From a virus, in IMG/VR virus record IMGVR_UViG_3300009164_000001, positions 19,557-83,556 of that record: DNA of 64,000 bases; one strand, given 5' to 3'. Positions within the stretch are counted from its first letter, which is position 1; each line of letters opens with the position of its first letter. The notes under the pieces were generated by a model. It worked only from the letters and a program-made list of their open reading frames with translations, was not told the DNA's origin and did not search any database. Positions 28,433 to 37,956 of the stretch are shown piece after piece. A program made the position numbers and the translations under genes.

Positions 28433-29566
28433 TTATTCACTCTCCAATGTTTCCATTGATTGAGTTTGATACCTTGGGTCTTGAATACCTTCTAGTATGC
28501 TTTTTATAGTCATTTCAATTATTTCGTGATGAGTGTGAACAGCTAGCTCACATCCAATTCCTTTTGTAATTGAAATTTCTAAAGGTTTCCGAATATACTT
28601 AATTGTAACTTTCGGAACTACAAATTCGTTATCGGTGTAAACATCGATATAATTTCCTTCTATTGTATATGTTGGCTCTTTGTACCAAGCTTTATTAAAT
28701 GGATCATCCATCATATACAGAATATCATCATGTTGGCCAAATGAGGCCAGTGAAGTCATTTGTTTAGACCCGTCAGACTTTCGAGTTGTTTTAGCAGCTA
28801 CTTCGATTTCATTGCTAAAAACAGGTGGTAGTTGACCAGCCATATTTCCATTTGATGGCATCCATGTTAAACTAACATAGTTAGGTCCGTACCAAATTGG
28901 ATCTCCAGTGTAATCTGCATACTTAATCAAATACAAATGATTGCTATCAGCTTGTATAGGATCTTGAGTGGTAATCCCGTAGTTTACAACTTCAGCAGAT
29001 GTTGCAGGCAAAATTCCAAAATTATAATTATTGTTGTTAATTAATAAATCTGGGGTAATTTCCTGCCCTAAAGGTAGGTTAGTTATAATTTCATAAGTTC
29101 CTACTGAATTTCTTCTAGAAATAGCAGTTAAAACGTACCCAGGTGCAGGTGGAGTTAAATCTATTTTTATTGCTTTTGTAACAGTTTCTTCCGATACAAT
29201 TGCAACAGCTCCTCCACATCCGTATTGAACAAGTGTTCTTACTGATATAAGAAACAGATAGTCTAGTGGAAGGGTATACCTATCCACATAGACATCTGAA
29301 TAATTTGAAGTATAAACTACTCCTTGGCTATCAGTAGAGTTTGAATGTTCTACTAATAGTGTGCGAAGATCGTCTATTCTTTTTTGAGACTGCTCGAAAC
29401 CTTTACCAATACGGTTAGACGTAGGGCTAAATCTTTGCTTGATAAATCTCATCATAGCAAGGTTCAACTCATGGTCTATCTCCTGAGGTAACAAGTTGTC
29501 AACCTGGAAGGATGCAATTTTTTGCACCCCTTGGTTGACAGCTATATGCATTTCGTTAACAGTCAT
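28433..29566 (-). CDS. Head-tail connector (ring) protein, crAss-like
   Basis: This is a 377-residue protein whose N terminus, MTVNEMHIAVNQGVQKIASF followed by DNLLPQEID, is a conserved signature of the crAss-like ring protein that binds the portal. The helix-rich first ~100 residues are followed by a beta-rich region with the KITVKYIRKP-type strand near the C terminus. It sits just after the capsid-proximal genes, as expected for the adaptor. Confidence 0.6.
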   Translation of the reverse strand: MTVNEMHIAVNQGVQKIASFQVDNLLPQEIDHELNLAMMRFIKQRFSPTSNRIGKGFEQSQKRIDDLRTLLVEHSNSTDSQGVVYTSNYSDVYVDRYTLPLDYLFLISVRTLVQYGCGGAVAIVSEETVTKAIKIDLTPPAPGYVLTAISRRNSVGTYEIITNLPLGQEITPDLLINNNNYNFGILPATSAEVVNYGITTQDPIQADSNHLYLIKYADYTGDPIWYGPNYVSLTWMPSNGNMAGQLPPVFSNEIEVAAKTTRKSDGSKQMTSLASFGQHDDILYMMDDPFNKAWYKEPTYTIEGNYIDVYTDNEFVVPKVTIKYIRKPLEISITKGIGCELAVHTHHEIIEMTIKSILEGIQDPRYQTQSMETLESE

Positions 29567-29584
29567 CGACTAGTTAGGTTTTGG

Positions 29585-30388
29585 TTAAGATACTTCTTTC
29601 AATCTTGCTTTCATTACATTAACTTGCCCAGAGTTTTTCTTGTTTTTGAAGTATGTGATTGTGTCTTTCATGTCTTCTCCAATTGTTTCGTCCCCAAAAA
29701 TAATTTGGTTACCAATTTTACGAAGAACAGAAGCTTCAACCATTTCTTCAATTTCTGCTTGGATCTCAAGGTTTGGATCTTTGCAGTATTTCAAGAATCG
29801 TTCTGGGTTAGAATTTTTGTAATCATACAAGTTATTTTCTAATTCCAGTTCTGCCATTCTGTTAGGATCTGTGTTTAATAACACTCGTGCTAACACTTTC
29901 ATTTTGTCAAGATCACTAGATACTTTGATAAACTCTCTATCAGCATCTTTTCTTACTTGAACCTTTTCGTTACGTTTCAACAAATCTTTTTCTGGATCGT
30001 AAATGTAAAACCTTTTACCGGTTTGTTCTTTCATCTCCTCTTCGTTGATTGCAACTTGACGGTGTTTTAAAGCCCATTTGTAGATAATGTATTCCATTCT
30101 CTCTTCAGGTTCTCCGTCTTCATCTACAGTAATGTTCAATTCAACCCCTTCAAATGGGACCTTAACACTAAGGCTTGCCCAAAAGTCTTTGGTTTTTTCT
30201 GGCCATTTCTCATGTCCAGGTGGTACATCAATAATTCCTTTTAGAAGTTTTGCTTCTTCTGTGTCAGTCAATCCTCTGAGTGGCTGACGGTCCACAAAAA
30301 GTGAACCTAATTTGATCTTTGCTCCTGCTCTGATCTCTTTTGGGAGGTGATTTAACACTTCCTTTCTTCTCAAAATAACTTTTCTCAT
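29585..30388 (-). CDS. Conserved-looking capsid-proximal protein, unknown
   Basis: This is a 267-residue charged protein, helix-rich, with no Cys-rich or enzymatic motif. Its position directly after the major capsid gene (114 bases away, with the capsid terminator in between) recalls the uncharacterised gene that follows the capsid gene in many Bacteroidota podoviruses. Head assembly or completion is a guess from position. Confidence 0.5.
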   Translation of the reverse strand: MRKVILRRKEVLNHLPKEIRAGAKIKLGSLFVDRQPLRGLTDTEEAKLLKGIIDVPPGHEKWPEKTKDFWASLSVKVPFEGVELNITVDEDGEPEERMEYIIYKWALKHRQVAINEEEMKEQTGKRFYIYDPEKDLLKRNEKVQVRKDADREFIKVSSDLDKMKVLARVLLNTDPNRMAELELENNLYDYKNSNPERFLKYCKDPNLEIQAEIEEMVEASVLRKIGNQIIFGDETIGEDMKDTITYFKNKKNSGQVNVMKARLKEVS

Positions 30389-30451
30389 TTTATAGTTCTT
30401 TTTTCTTTATCGTTAGGGGAAAGAATAACCTAACATGTTTTTATATAAGAT

Positions 30452-30483
30452 AAAAAGGAGCAGGCAGAACCTGCCCCTTTTTT
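30452..30483 (-). terminator. Rho-independent terminator after the capsid gene
   Basis: The minus strand reads AAAAAAA, GG-GGCAGG, loop TTCTG, CCTGC-CC, TTTTT, giving a GC-rich stem with a U tract. It lies 19 bases past the major capsid stop. The flanking A and T runs make it usable in both directions. Confidence 0.8.
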
Positions 30484-30501
30484 AGTGCAAACCAACACAA
30501 A

Positions 30502-31929
30502 TTACGATGCTACACATTGTAGATCTAAGCTGGTATCGAAACGACGAAGTAAGATACCTGCAGTCTTCAACATGTGAACAGAAGCACCGTCAATATCACT
30601 TGCACGTGCATCAGTTCCAGTGAATCCTTTCGGAACAACTGAACCTGCAACACACCAACGAAGTAACTCACGACCTTTCTTGTTGATCATTTGAAGGTTG
30701 TTTTCACCATCATAAGTAGATTGGTCAACAAATACCATACGGTAAGACTCCATAGGAAGACCAGAAACTGGATGCTTCTTAGAAGCTTGAGCAACTGGAC
30801 CGTGATCAAACAAGTGAGATTTAACTACGTTCACAGAATAACCATCAACGTGGTCATAGCTAGTGAAGTAACCAGTGATTCCCAAATTACGACCTGATCC
30901 AGTGATGAATTTAGGTTGAGTAGTTTGTAAGAATGGGCTACCAGAGTAGTATGTACGAAGAGCTTTGTCAAACTCACGAGCTCCACCGATACCAGTGTAA
31001 AGGGTAACTTGCTTGTCTGTAGCATCAGTCATACCATAGAACAAATCTCCAATTGTTTCTTCAAGTTTAGTTTGAGTCAACGTAGAGTAAGTGTCTTTGT
31101 TGATGATTTGCTCAAGAAGACCAGGACCTGAAACAACTGGTTGGCCATTCTCATCCAACATGGTAGAAGCACCATTTGCATCGTGAGTTTTAGCTCCGTA
31201 CCAGTAGTACATTTCACACTCTTCTTTGAACTTCAACATGTGACGGTACTCTTCGTAATCCATCCACAACTTAGTTTTGCTACCTTCTTTCAAAGGAAGT
31301 TCGAATTGTGCAACATAATCTTTAGCATTTCCAGAGAAGTGGTAAGATTTACGGATAGTTCCAATCTTAGAACGAACTAAACCTGGAGCAGTCCAGTTAG
31401 AAGCATTTCCACGAGAGAAATCGATACCTACGTTAGCATACAATTGACCCCAAAGAGCACCAGCAGCAATATCTCCACCAGCTGATGCAGACAATGCAGC
31501 AGTTTGATCAGGTGAAACACATTTCAAAGTGTATCTCCAACCAGCTCCATCAGGAACAGGCTCATCCATGATACGTGCCAACACACCTGATTGAGAAACC
31601 AATGTGTAAGGGAATACGAACCATTTGTCTGGGAAAGTTAATTGAAACGGTGCACCAGATGCTCCAGTACCGACATTAGCAATAACTGGACGAACATTAA
31701 TTTCGTGTGTTTTAACACGGTACTCATACTCAAAACGATCGATAGATTTAGTGTTTCCAACACCTTCTGTTAAGAAAGACAATGGGAACTTTTTCTCTTC
31801 ACGACCTGCTAAGTGAGTAATAATAGGAGATAACTCCTCTGGACGTTCCATAAGTGCATTAACCAACGAGTTAGTGTCGGTCATTTGTGCATCGTTATAG
31901 TACGTTTTTAATACTTGCATTACTGACAT
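30502..31929 (-). CDS. Major capsid protein
   Basis: This is a 475-residue protein of the size and composition of crAss-like HK97-fold capsid proteins. Recognisable segments include MERPEELSPIITHLAGREEK in the N-terminal arm, KSHLFDHGPVAQAS.. and PMESYRMVFVDQSTYDGE near the C terminus, typical of this group. It follows an acidic scaffold-like gene by 30 bases and is closed by a strong terminator. No separate protease gene is seen beside it. Upstream the minus strand has TAACTTTA, close to the -7 promoter word. Confidence 0.8.
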   Translation of the reverse strand: MSVMQVLKTYYNDAQMTDTNSLVNALMERPEELSPIITHLAGREEKKFPLSFLTEGVGNTKSIDRFEYEYRVKTHEINVRPVIANVGTGASGAPFQLTFPDKWFVFPYTLVSQSGVLARIMDEPVPDGAGWRYTLKCVSPDQTAALSASAGGDIAAGALWGQLYANVGIDFSRGNASNWTAPGLVRSKIGTIRKSYHFSGNAKDYVAQFELPLKEGSKTKLWMDYEEYRHMLKFKEECEMYYWYGAKTHDANGASTMLDENGQPVVSGPGLLEQIINKDTYSTLTQTKLEETIGDLFYGMTDATDKQVTLYTGIGGAREFDKALRTYYSGSPFLQTTQPKFITGSGRNLGITGYFTSYDHVDGYSVNVVKSHLFDHGPVAQASKKHPVSGLPMESYRMVFVDQSTYDGENNLQMINKKGRELLRWCVAGSVVPKGFTGTDARASDIDGASVHMLKTAGILLRRFDTSLDLQCVAS

Positions 31930-31959
31930 GATTCTTAGTTTTTAAAGTTAATTTGCGTT

Positions 31960-33078
31960 TTATTCAAACAGCCTCTTTATATCCAGGTTATCTGGGTTAA
32001 ATTTCTTATTTCCTCCTTTTTCTACTTTGCCCATGTTCTTCACACGTTCTTGGTGTCCTTGGATTCTATCTCTTAGACCTTTAGCACTAACTGTTTTAGC
32101 TTTAGTGTTAATTATGTCTTCAAGTTTCAAACCCTTGTACATTAAGTAGTCCAAGGCTAATTTTACATCTATATTAGATTGAGCATAGTCCATATCTCTT
32201 TTTGTTTGGCCATTTTTGTTAGCTGGTGCAGAGATGTAGTCGAAGAATTTTGCTTTTTCACGATCAGGAATTCTGATACCAGCAAATTCATTTCCACTAT
32301 CTATACGGCCAGCTACGTCCTCCCAAAATTCTTGTTGACGTTGTGCTTCTAATTGTTGTTGTTGACGTTGTTGTTGAACTAGTTCTCCTCTTTCTCTTTC
32401 TTGAATAGCCCCTAATTGCTTTTTAGCATGTTGGGCTTTATCGTAAAGTTTTCCAGAGTCTTCAAACTCTTCAAGCATCTCTTTGATAAACTCATTGTCA
32501 TGGCCTTTGCTTTTGAAAAACTCTGCTACAATTCCTTTTTGAGTTCTTGTATCACTTGCATCAATTTCAATTCTGTTGAAATCTAATGCAGGATTGTAAG
32601 CATCGAAGAATTTTTCAGGATCCCCACCAGCCATTACAAAATCAAGATGTTTTTGTACTAGTGGGAACTGCTCAAATAATTCTTGCAGTTGTTCCTCGGC
32701 AATGTTCTGAGCAATGTCTTTTGTGAATTCAATTAAGCCTTCCTCTGTGTCTGCATATTCAGCATCCAATTCGTAGCCTAAAGCTTTTGCAATTGTATCT
32801 GCTACAGACCCAATAGAGTCGTCTTCATCTTCATCATCAAAATCACCTTCGTCATCGTTATCGTCATTTACTGACTTATACTTTTGTCCAGGTTCATCAT
32901 CAGAGTCATCATCATCAGGAAGATTTGGATCTTCATCCTCGTCCTCCTCAGGATCGTCTTCTAAATTGTCAATGTTTTTATCAGAATCCTCTTTAGGATC
33001 TGAGGGTGTCAGTCCGTCTCCTATCATGTCGTCGAAAGAGATGTCTGAGAAGTTAAGTTTTTGTTCTGGTTTACTCAT
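31960..33078 (-). CDS. Scaffold-like acidic protein
   Basis: This is a 372-residue protein. Residues ~20-90 are almost entirely Asp/Glu (DSDDEPG.., DDEGDFDDEDED). A helical middle and a Gln-rich coiled coil (~225-250) follow, with a basic C-terminal end (~330-372). An acidic head and basic tail is the classic scaffold layout, and the gene lies immediately upstream of the capsid gene. It is preceded by a terminator-like hairpin and a promoter word, so it may begin a capsid transcription unit. Confidence 0.65.
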   Translation of the reverse strand: MSKPEQKLNFSDISFDDMIGDGLTPSDPKEDSDKNIDNLEDDPEEDEDEDPNLPDDDDSDDEPGQKYKSVNDDNDDEGDFDDEDEDDSIGSVADTIAKALGYELDAEYADTEEGLIEFTKDIAQNIAEEQLQELFEQFPLVQKHLDFVMAGGDPEKFFDAYNPALDFNRIEIDASDTRTQKGIVAEFFKSKGHDNEFIKEMLEEFEDSGKLYDKAQHAKKQLGAIQERERGELVQQQRQQQQLEAQRQQEFWEDVAGRIDSGNEFAGIRIPDREKAKFFDYISAPANKNGQTKRDMDYAQSNIDVKLALDYLMYKGLKLEDIINTKAKTVSAKGLRDRIQGHQERVKNMGKVEKGGNKKFNPDNLDIKRLFE

Positions 33079-33082
33079 ATAA

Positions 33083-33090
33083 CAAAGGTA
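33083..33090 (-). promoter_or_regulatory. TAnnTTTG promoter word abutting a start codon
   Basis: The minus strand reads TACCTTTG, four bases, then the ATG of the scaffold gene at 33078. A TTTA lies about 18 bases upstream, a weak -33. Together with the hairpin at 33110-33136 this looks like the boundary between two late units. Confidence 0.4.
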
Positions 33091-33109
33091 TTGGTTTACT
33101 TTTAATCTT

Positions 33110-33136
33110 AAAGTATAAATTTATCTTTTATACTTT
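33110..33136 (-). terminator. AT-rich hairpin between late units
   Basis: A perfect 10-base-pair inverted repeat, AAAGTATAAA with TTTATACTTT, has a 7-base loop. It lies between the stop of the 859-residue gene (33157) and the scaffold promoter word. The stem is AT-only save two pairs, so its strength as a terminator is uncertain. Confidence 0.45.
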
Positions 33137-33156
33137 TACTTATTGTATAGCACTTG

Positions 33157-35736
33157 CTATAATTTTAGCTTAGCAAATTTTGAAGAAACTTTTGATTTAA
33201 GTCCTCCTTTTTTGAAGTAATAGTCAGCATTTACACCATTAGTATTACCTGAGAATCTGTTAACTCCAGGGTCTTGCCAAGATTGTTCTGATCTTGGACC
33301 AGTTGTAGAGTTTGCATTAAGCATGTTTTTATTCATCCCTCCTTCTGCATATCCAGCAGAAGTTTTTCTTTTAAATGGTTCCTCTGGTTTAGGGGCTCCT
33401 TTAATAAATCCTTTCAAGCTTCTTCTAGTTTTAGTCTCAACACTGTTATAGTCTCCCTCATCGTACATGTCTTGTTTAATGACATAGTTTTGGTCACTAC
33501 TTTTAGTTCTAGTGCTAAGTTCTTTAGTACGTTTTCCAGGATCTTCAAAACCACCCATAGCTTTTTTCTCCCTCTCTATTTCTTCTTGTGCTTTTTTTAA
33601 TTTTGCTTTTTGTTTATCTTTTAACTGTTGCTCGTATTGTTCTTGAGCAGTTTTTTCTGTTTCCACTTGAGTCATTTCTTTTTGTAGGCTAGCATCACTT
33701 TTTGTTTTTAATCCTCTTTCACTTTCAACAATCTGAAGAGGTTCTTGCACATTAGAATATATTTTAGCTTTAGGATTATATTTTACAGATTTGCTTCCCC
33801 CTTTTGAACTAAAAAATTCATTTTCCTCTTCAGGAGTCATCCAGTCTCTAGTTAAAGTAGATCCTACTAGTTCTTGTTTAACAACATTTCCATTTTTATC
33901 ACGAATTGTTTTGTGGACATAGGCAACACCTCCACCATTACCTGTTTGCTGCAGTGTATAAGATTCTTGTGGAAGTTGGCTTTCAATTTTAACAGGGGCA
34001 GATTTTGATTCAATTGGTTTCATTCCAATAGGTTCCATTGGTTCCCCAGCTGTTTCAAGAACATGGTGTTCCTGTGGGGCTGGGTAATATCCTATAGGAT
34101 ACCCCATTGGGTCATAATTTATATTACTATTAGCAACATTTTTATAAAAATCATCATGCCAATTTGGTCCGTAACTACCTTTGTTAAAGTAACTTTGCAC
34201 ATAAACTTCTCCTGGAGTTTTACTTGGCCAAACTAGTCCACCATTGGTAGGTTTAATTTCTTTTCCAGTAGCACTATTTACTGGTTTTTTTCTATTTTCT
34301 TTGGTTGTTGTTCCTGCAATAGCTATTTTTTTTTGAAAATCTTCTAATATTTCAGGAGGCATTACTACTGGTTTACTTCGTATCTGTGGATAAATTTTTA
34401 AATAGTTTATAAGGTCTTTTGATGCCTGGTGGGCAAATGAACTATCTGCCTCTGCACCACTTGCTATTTGAAATTCTCTAGGATCAGTATGGTAAACAAT
34501 CCTAGGGTTAGTTACAAAGTAATTAGGAGGAAAAGCTTGATTAGTAGATTTTTTAGCAGGTTCTTTCTTTTTAGATGGTCCTCCATTTTCATATTTGTAT
34601 CCACCATAACGAGCTGCTTGAGGAAGACCGTAATCTTCTGTGTTTGTTTTGTTTTCTGCTACAGCATTGTGAGTAATTAGAAATCTTTTAACTGCGTCTC
34701 TTTTAGCTTGATTGTATTGTTCAAGTTCATCACCAGTAAGATCTTCAATATTTTTTCCATTTACAAATTTAGAAGATCCTGTAGGATAACCAATAGCTTG
34801 ATAGAATCTTGTCATTTGCCCTTCTTCTGCACTTTCTTTATTAAAAAGCCCAGATTTACCTTTAGTTCTACCTGATTCTAAAATATCATACATTTCATCT
34901 TCAGTGTAGTTTTTTGTAGCATCTAAATTAAGGGCTTTTCTAGCAGTTTGTAGACTGGTGTAATATTCTTCTGGGTCTGCATAATAAGCTCCCATGCTTT
35001 TATCGACATCTTTGTATCCCATGCTATTTACTAAATCTGGAGTAATAGTGTTTCCAAGTATTTCCATACCTGCAGCATGAGTGTTATTAGGAATTTGTCC
35101 AGCTATGTTTGAACCAATATGGTTAAGTTCCTCATAAGCTACATAAGGCCTTGCTCCTTCTAGCCCTCTATAATACACAGAATTTGTATTTAAATAATCT
35201 TTTTCTCCAGCTTCATTTATTGTTTTCATGTACCCTTTTTCTAATTTAGGAGAAGAGTAAGGATTGTTTTTTAAAGCTTCGTCTGCAGCATCTTGGATAT
35301 TACCTGTTTGAATATTATCAAAAAGAGCAGGTGTAGCAGCAGTTGCTAAACTAGGTGCTTTTCCACCAAGGTAGTTTGTTTTATTATAAGCTTCTTCTGT
35401 AAAATATTGAGCTGGTGCAGAGTTCCTAAACGTATTTAAAAATACATTTGATGTGTCTGTAAATTGTGGAAGTTGTTTTCTTTTTTCAAACCAATCATTT
35501 CCCCAAGATCTAGCTTCAGAGTCAGCTTTGTCAAAAACTTCTTTATTAGCTTTATAATATTCTGGAAAAAATTGATCTTTTGCTGGGCCTCCTGTAGTTG
35601 TAATTGGATTTTCAGGATCTATTAAATTTTGCAGATCAAGATTTGCAGGACCACCTACAGCAAACTTACGGGTAACATTTGCTTTAAGGCTTTTTGCCTT
35701 AGCTATTGCTGTATTTTTTGATAATTTCTTAGCCAT
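33157..35736 (-). CDS. Large late protein with Y-x-x-GG motifs
   Basis: This is an 859-residue protein from the ATG at 35736, one base after the stop of the 735-residue gene; a start 14 codons upstream is open but would overlap. The N terminus is Lys-rich (MAKKLSKNTA..). Motifs: KFAVGG (~25), YKYENGG (~383), AYAEGG (~798) and YFKKGG (~842) near a basic C terminus. A Lys/Glu/Gln coiled coil spans about 660-700. Parts of its middle resemble the C-terminal half of the neighbouring 735-residue protein (HETAGEP/NPGVGVIHG.. with TLTRDWM and SLAKDWL), suggesting paralogy. Function unknown; probably packaged. Confidence 0.55.
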   Translation of the reverse strand: MAKKLSKNTAIAKAKSLKANVTRKFAVGGPANLDLQNLIDPENPITTTGGPAKDQFFPEYYKANKEVFDKADSEARSWGNDWFEKRKQLPQFTDTSNVFLNTFRNSAPAQYFTEEAYNKTNYLGGKAPSLATAATPALFDNIQTGNIQDAADEALKNNPYSSPKLEKGYMKTINEAGEKDYLNTNSVYYRGLEGARPYVAYEELNHIGSNIAGQIPNNTHAAGMEILGNTITPDLVNSMGYKDVDKSMGAYYADPEEYYTSLQTARKALNLDATKNYTEDEMYDILESGRTKGKSGLFNKESAEEGQMTRFYQAIGYPTGSSKFVNGKNIEDLTGDELEQYNQAKRDAVKRFLITHNAVAENKTNTEDYGLPQAARYGGYKYENGGPSKKKEPAKKSTNQAFPPNYFVTNPRIVYHTDPREFQIASGAEADSSFAHQASKDLINYLKIYPQIRSKPVVMPPEILEDFQKKIAIAGTTTKENRKKPVNSATGKEIKPTNGGLVWPSKTPGEVYVQSYFNKGSYGPNWHDDFYKNVANSNINYDPMGYPIGYYPAPQEHHVLETAGEPMEPIGMKPIESKSAPVKIESQLPQESYTLQQTGNGGGVAYVHKTIRDKNGNVVKQELVGSTLTRDWMTPEEENEFFSSKGGSKSVKYNPKAKIYSNVQEPLQIVESERGLKTKSDASLQKEMTQVETEKTAQEQYEQQLKDKQKAKLKKAQEEIEREKKAMGGFEDPGKRTKELSTRTKSSDQNYVIKQDMYDEGDYNSVETKTRRSLKGFIKGAPKPEEPFKRKTSAGYAEGGMNKNMLNANSTTGPRSEQSWQDPGVNRFSGNTNGVNADYYFKKGGLKSKVSSKFAKLKL

Positions 35737-35737
35737 G

Positions 35738-37945
35738 TTATCTTCTTTTTTTAAGTAGTTTTTTACCACCAGTAGCAAATTTAAATGATTGTTTAGCTTC
35801 GTTTTCTCTTCTTCTTTTTAATTGAATATTTTGTATGGCTGTTTCTTTTTGTTCATTTCTAAGTTTTTCAACTTCTTGAGTAGCATCATACATATCGTGA
35901 TAAATCATGTGATCTGGGTCTTTATCTCTAGGATCGTAATCTATTCTACTAGACATATCGTTATTGTCAAACTTTTTTTGATCTGCATCATTAAGCCAAT
36001 CTTTAGCTAAAGATGGTCCTACTACTTTTTGAGTGTATGTTCCATCATCATTATAGGTTCTTCCATGAATTACTCCAACTCCTGGGTTTCCACTAGGCAT
36101 TAAAAAATATTCTGTTTTAGGTTTTGCAGGATAGGGGTTTGACATTCTTGGTATATTTTGCAATTGTGGTTGCAAGTCTATTTTTGGAACAGGTAGTAAT
36201 CCAGGCTCTTTCATTTTAGGTTGAGGTACTGGATTTTTTAAATCTTGAATACCTTGTTTAACACTTGCTTTATTTTTATAAGGAGTCCCACTTCCTCCGT
36301 ATTGCTGAAGTCTTTTTAATTTTTCTGCATCTGAAAGGTCTTTCCACGGAGTTACTGCAAGCTTGTCATAACTAACAACTTCTGCAGCATCTCCATCTAG
36401 ATATACTGTATATTTTTGAGGCAAGATTCTATCATCATATCTTGATCTAGGAGCGTTTGGATTTAAAACTCCTGTAGTTAATTCTCTTTGCTCAAATCTG
36501 TGATTTCCTGGTGTATAATTTGTATATTCATCGTAAGACATGCTACTATTAGGGTATCTTTTGTAATCTTCTCTAGTATTTTTAAGTTTTGTAAATATAT
36601 CGTTTATATTACCAAGTGGTGGTTGTCCTTCATACAGTGTTGAAATTTCTGCAGGGCTTAGAGATCTATATCCATCTTTTATGTAAAAATTATGTACTTC
36701 ATTAGCTCTATCAGCTACATAACTTGAATCAGCTGCAGTAGCTATGTTTGCTTTTTTAAGTGGGTCACCTTCTAGCCCTCCTGTTTCAAATTTAAAATGA
36801 GTTTTTCTTAGTTCAGGATTAGACAGCATTTCTATTGTACCTGTACCTGTATTTGTAGGTGATGGTGAAGGCGGTGAAAAATAATCTGAAAATGTTTGAC
36901 TAATTCCTGCTATTTTATTTGCTAAATCAATGTTTTTTAAAACTTTTACAGCTTTATTTCCAAGTCTTAATCCCGTTGCAACTTTTCCCCCTAAGACTGG
37001 GATAGCACTCATCATGTTTAAATAATCATCATAACTACCTTTTCCTTCTTTTACATTTTTATATCCTAAAGCAGCATCATTCCATGAAGATATTCCCGTT
37101 GGGTCAATTAATTCTATACCGTCTTCTATAGGGCTATCCCAATCTGCTGAAAGATCTCCCCCAATCCTTCCTGAAGGCATTTGTTTTGGGTAAAATTTAC
37201 CGTTAGTGCTTAAACCTTTTTTTAAATAATCTATTTTAGAATTTTCTACAGTTGGGCCAGGATTTAAAAATGGGGGCCTAAATCCGGGATCTGGGTTATC
37301 TTCTCCCCATGTAGGAACTGGAGCATTTCTTTTAGCTACAATTTCAACAGTAGGTAAAGTATATGATGGAGGATCTTTTTTCATCCCCCCTACTGCATAC
37401 TTTAATCCCCCAAATACATATTTTTTAGGATTTACCATTGTAAGGTCAGGGTGTTCTATTGTTGCATTGTGTGCAATAGACCCACGTTGTTCCTTAGAGA
37501 AAGGAAAGTGAGAGCTAAATTTATTATACTGGTCTTCTGTAAACTTTTCTACAAATCCTCCTGTAGCCATTAGCACTTGCCCACCTGAAGATCCTTTTGC
37601 ATTAGTTGCCATCCCAACAGGTTGTTGTTGAGTTGAATCTACTAAGTTAGGATTAGCTGGAGGTTGTGGACCTGGAAGACTTTGACCTTGAAGCCCCGGA
37701 GGTGGTCCTGCAGGAGCTTGGGGCATTTCCTGTGGAAGAGGTTGTTGCCCAGGAGGCATCATCCCAGCTTGTTGTGCAGCCATGTCAGACATTTGCTGAC
37801 CTTGTTGTTGTTGCTGTTGCTGTTGGTATTCCCCAATTATATCTTTACCTTGCTCGTAAGCAGTAAACACATCCAAGATACTTCCTGGAAAGCCTGATTG
37901 ACGAGCCTTAGATAAAAGCTCTCTTCGAGTTTGGTTATCCAACAT
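35738..37945 (-). CDS. Large late protein with poly-Gln/Pro region and Y-x-x-GG motifs
   Basis: This is a 735-residue protein. The N-terminal ~40 residues are helical, followed by a Q-rich run (about 40-60) and a Pro/Gln/Met linker to ~110. Gly-Gly motifs: LMATGG (~125), KYVFGG and KYAVGG (~175-183), FETGG (~388) and FKFATGG at the basic C terminus (KKLLKKRR). It lies between a portal-linked small gene and the paralogous-looking 859-residue gene. It may be an assembly or internal protein; no enzyme motif seen. Confidence 0.55.
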   Translation of the reverse strand: MLDNQTRRELLSKARQSGFPGSILDVFTAYEQGKDIIGEYQQQQQQQQGQQMSDMAAQQAGMMPPGQQPLPQEMPQAPAGPPPGLQGQSLPGPQPPANPNLVDSTQQQPVGMATNAKGSSGGQVLMATGGFVEKFTEDQYNKFSSHFPFSKEQRGSIAHNATIEHPDLTMVNPKKYVFGGLKYAVGGMKKDPPSYTLPTVEIVAKRNAPVPTWGEDNPDPGFRPPFLNPGPTVENSKIDYLKKGLSTNGKFYPKQMPSGRIGGDLSADWDSPIEDGIELIDPTGISSWNDAALGYKNVKEGKGSYDDYLNMMSAIPVLGGKVATGLRLGNKAVKVLKNIDLANKIAGISQTFSDYFSPPSPSPTNTGTGTIEMLSNPELRKTHFKFETGGLEGDPLKKANIATAADSSYVADRANEVHNFYIKDGYRSLSPAEISTLYEGQPPLGNINDIFTKLKNTREDYKRYPNSSMSYDEYTNYTPGNHRFEQRELTTGVLNPNAPRSRYDDRILPQKYTVYLDGDAAEVVSYDKLAVTPWKDLSDAEKLKRLQQYGGSGTPYKNKASVKQGIQDLKNPVPQPKMKEPGLLPVPKIDLQPQLQNIPRMSNPYPAKPKTEYFLMPSGNPGVGVIHGRTYNDDGTYTQKVVGPSLAKDWLNDADQKKFDNNDMSSRIDYDPRDKDPDHMIYHDMYDATQEVEKLRNEQKETAIQNIQLKRRRENEAKQSFKFATGGKKLLKKRR

Positions 37946-37956
37946 AATTTAAAAGT

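Noticed and set aside
32820-32990. DNA low-complexity repeat
   Set aside because: It codes for the Asp/Glu-rich head of the scaffold-like protein, so it is a coding effect.
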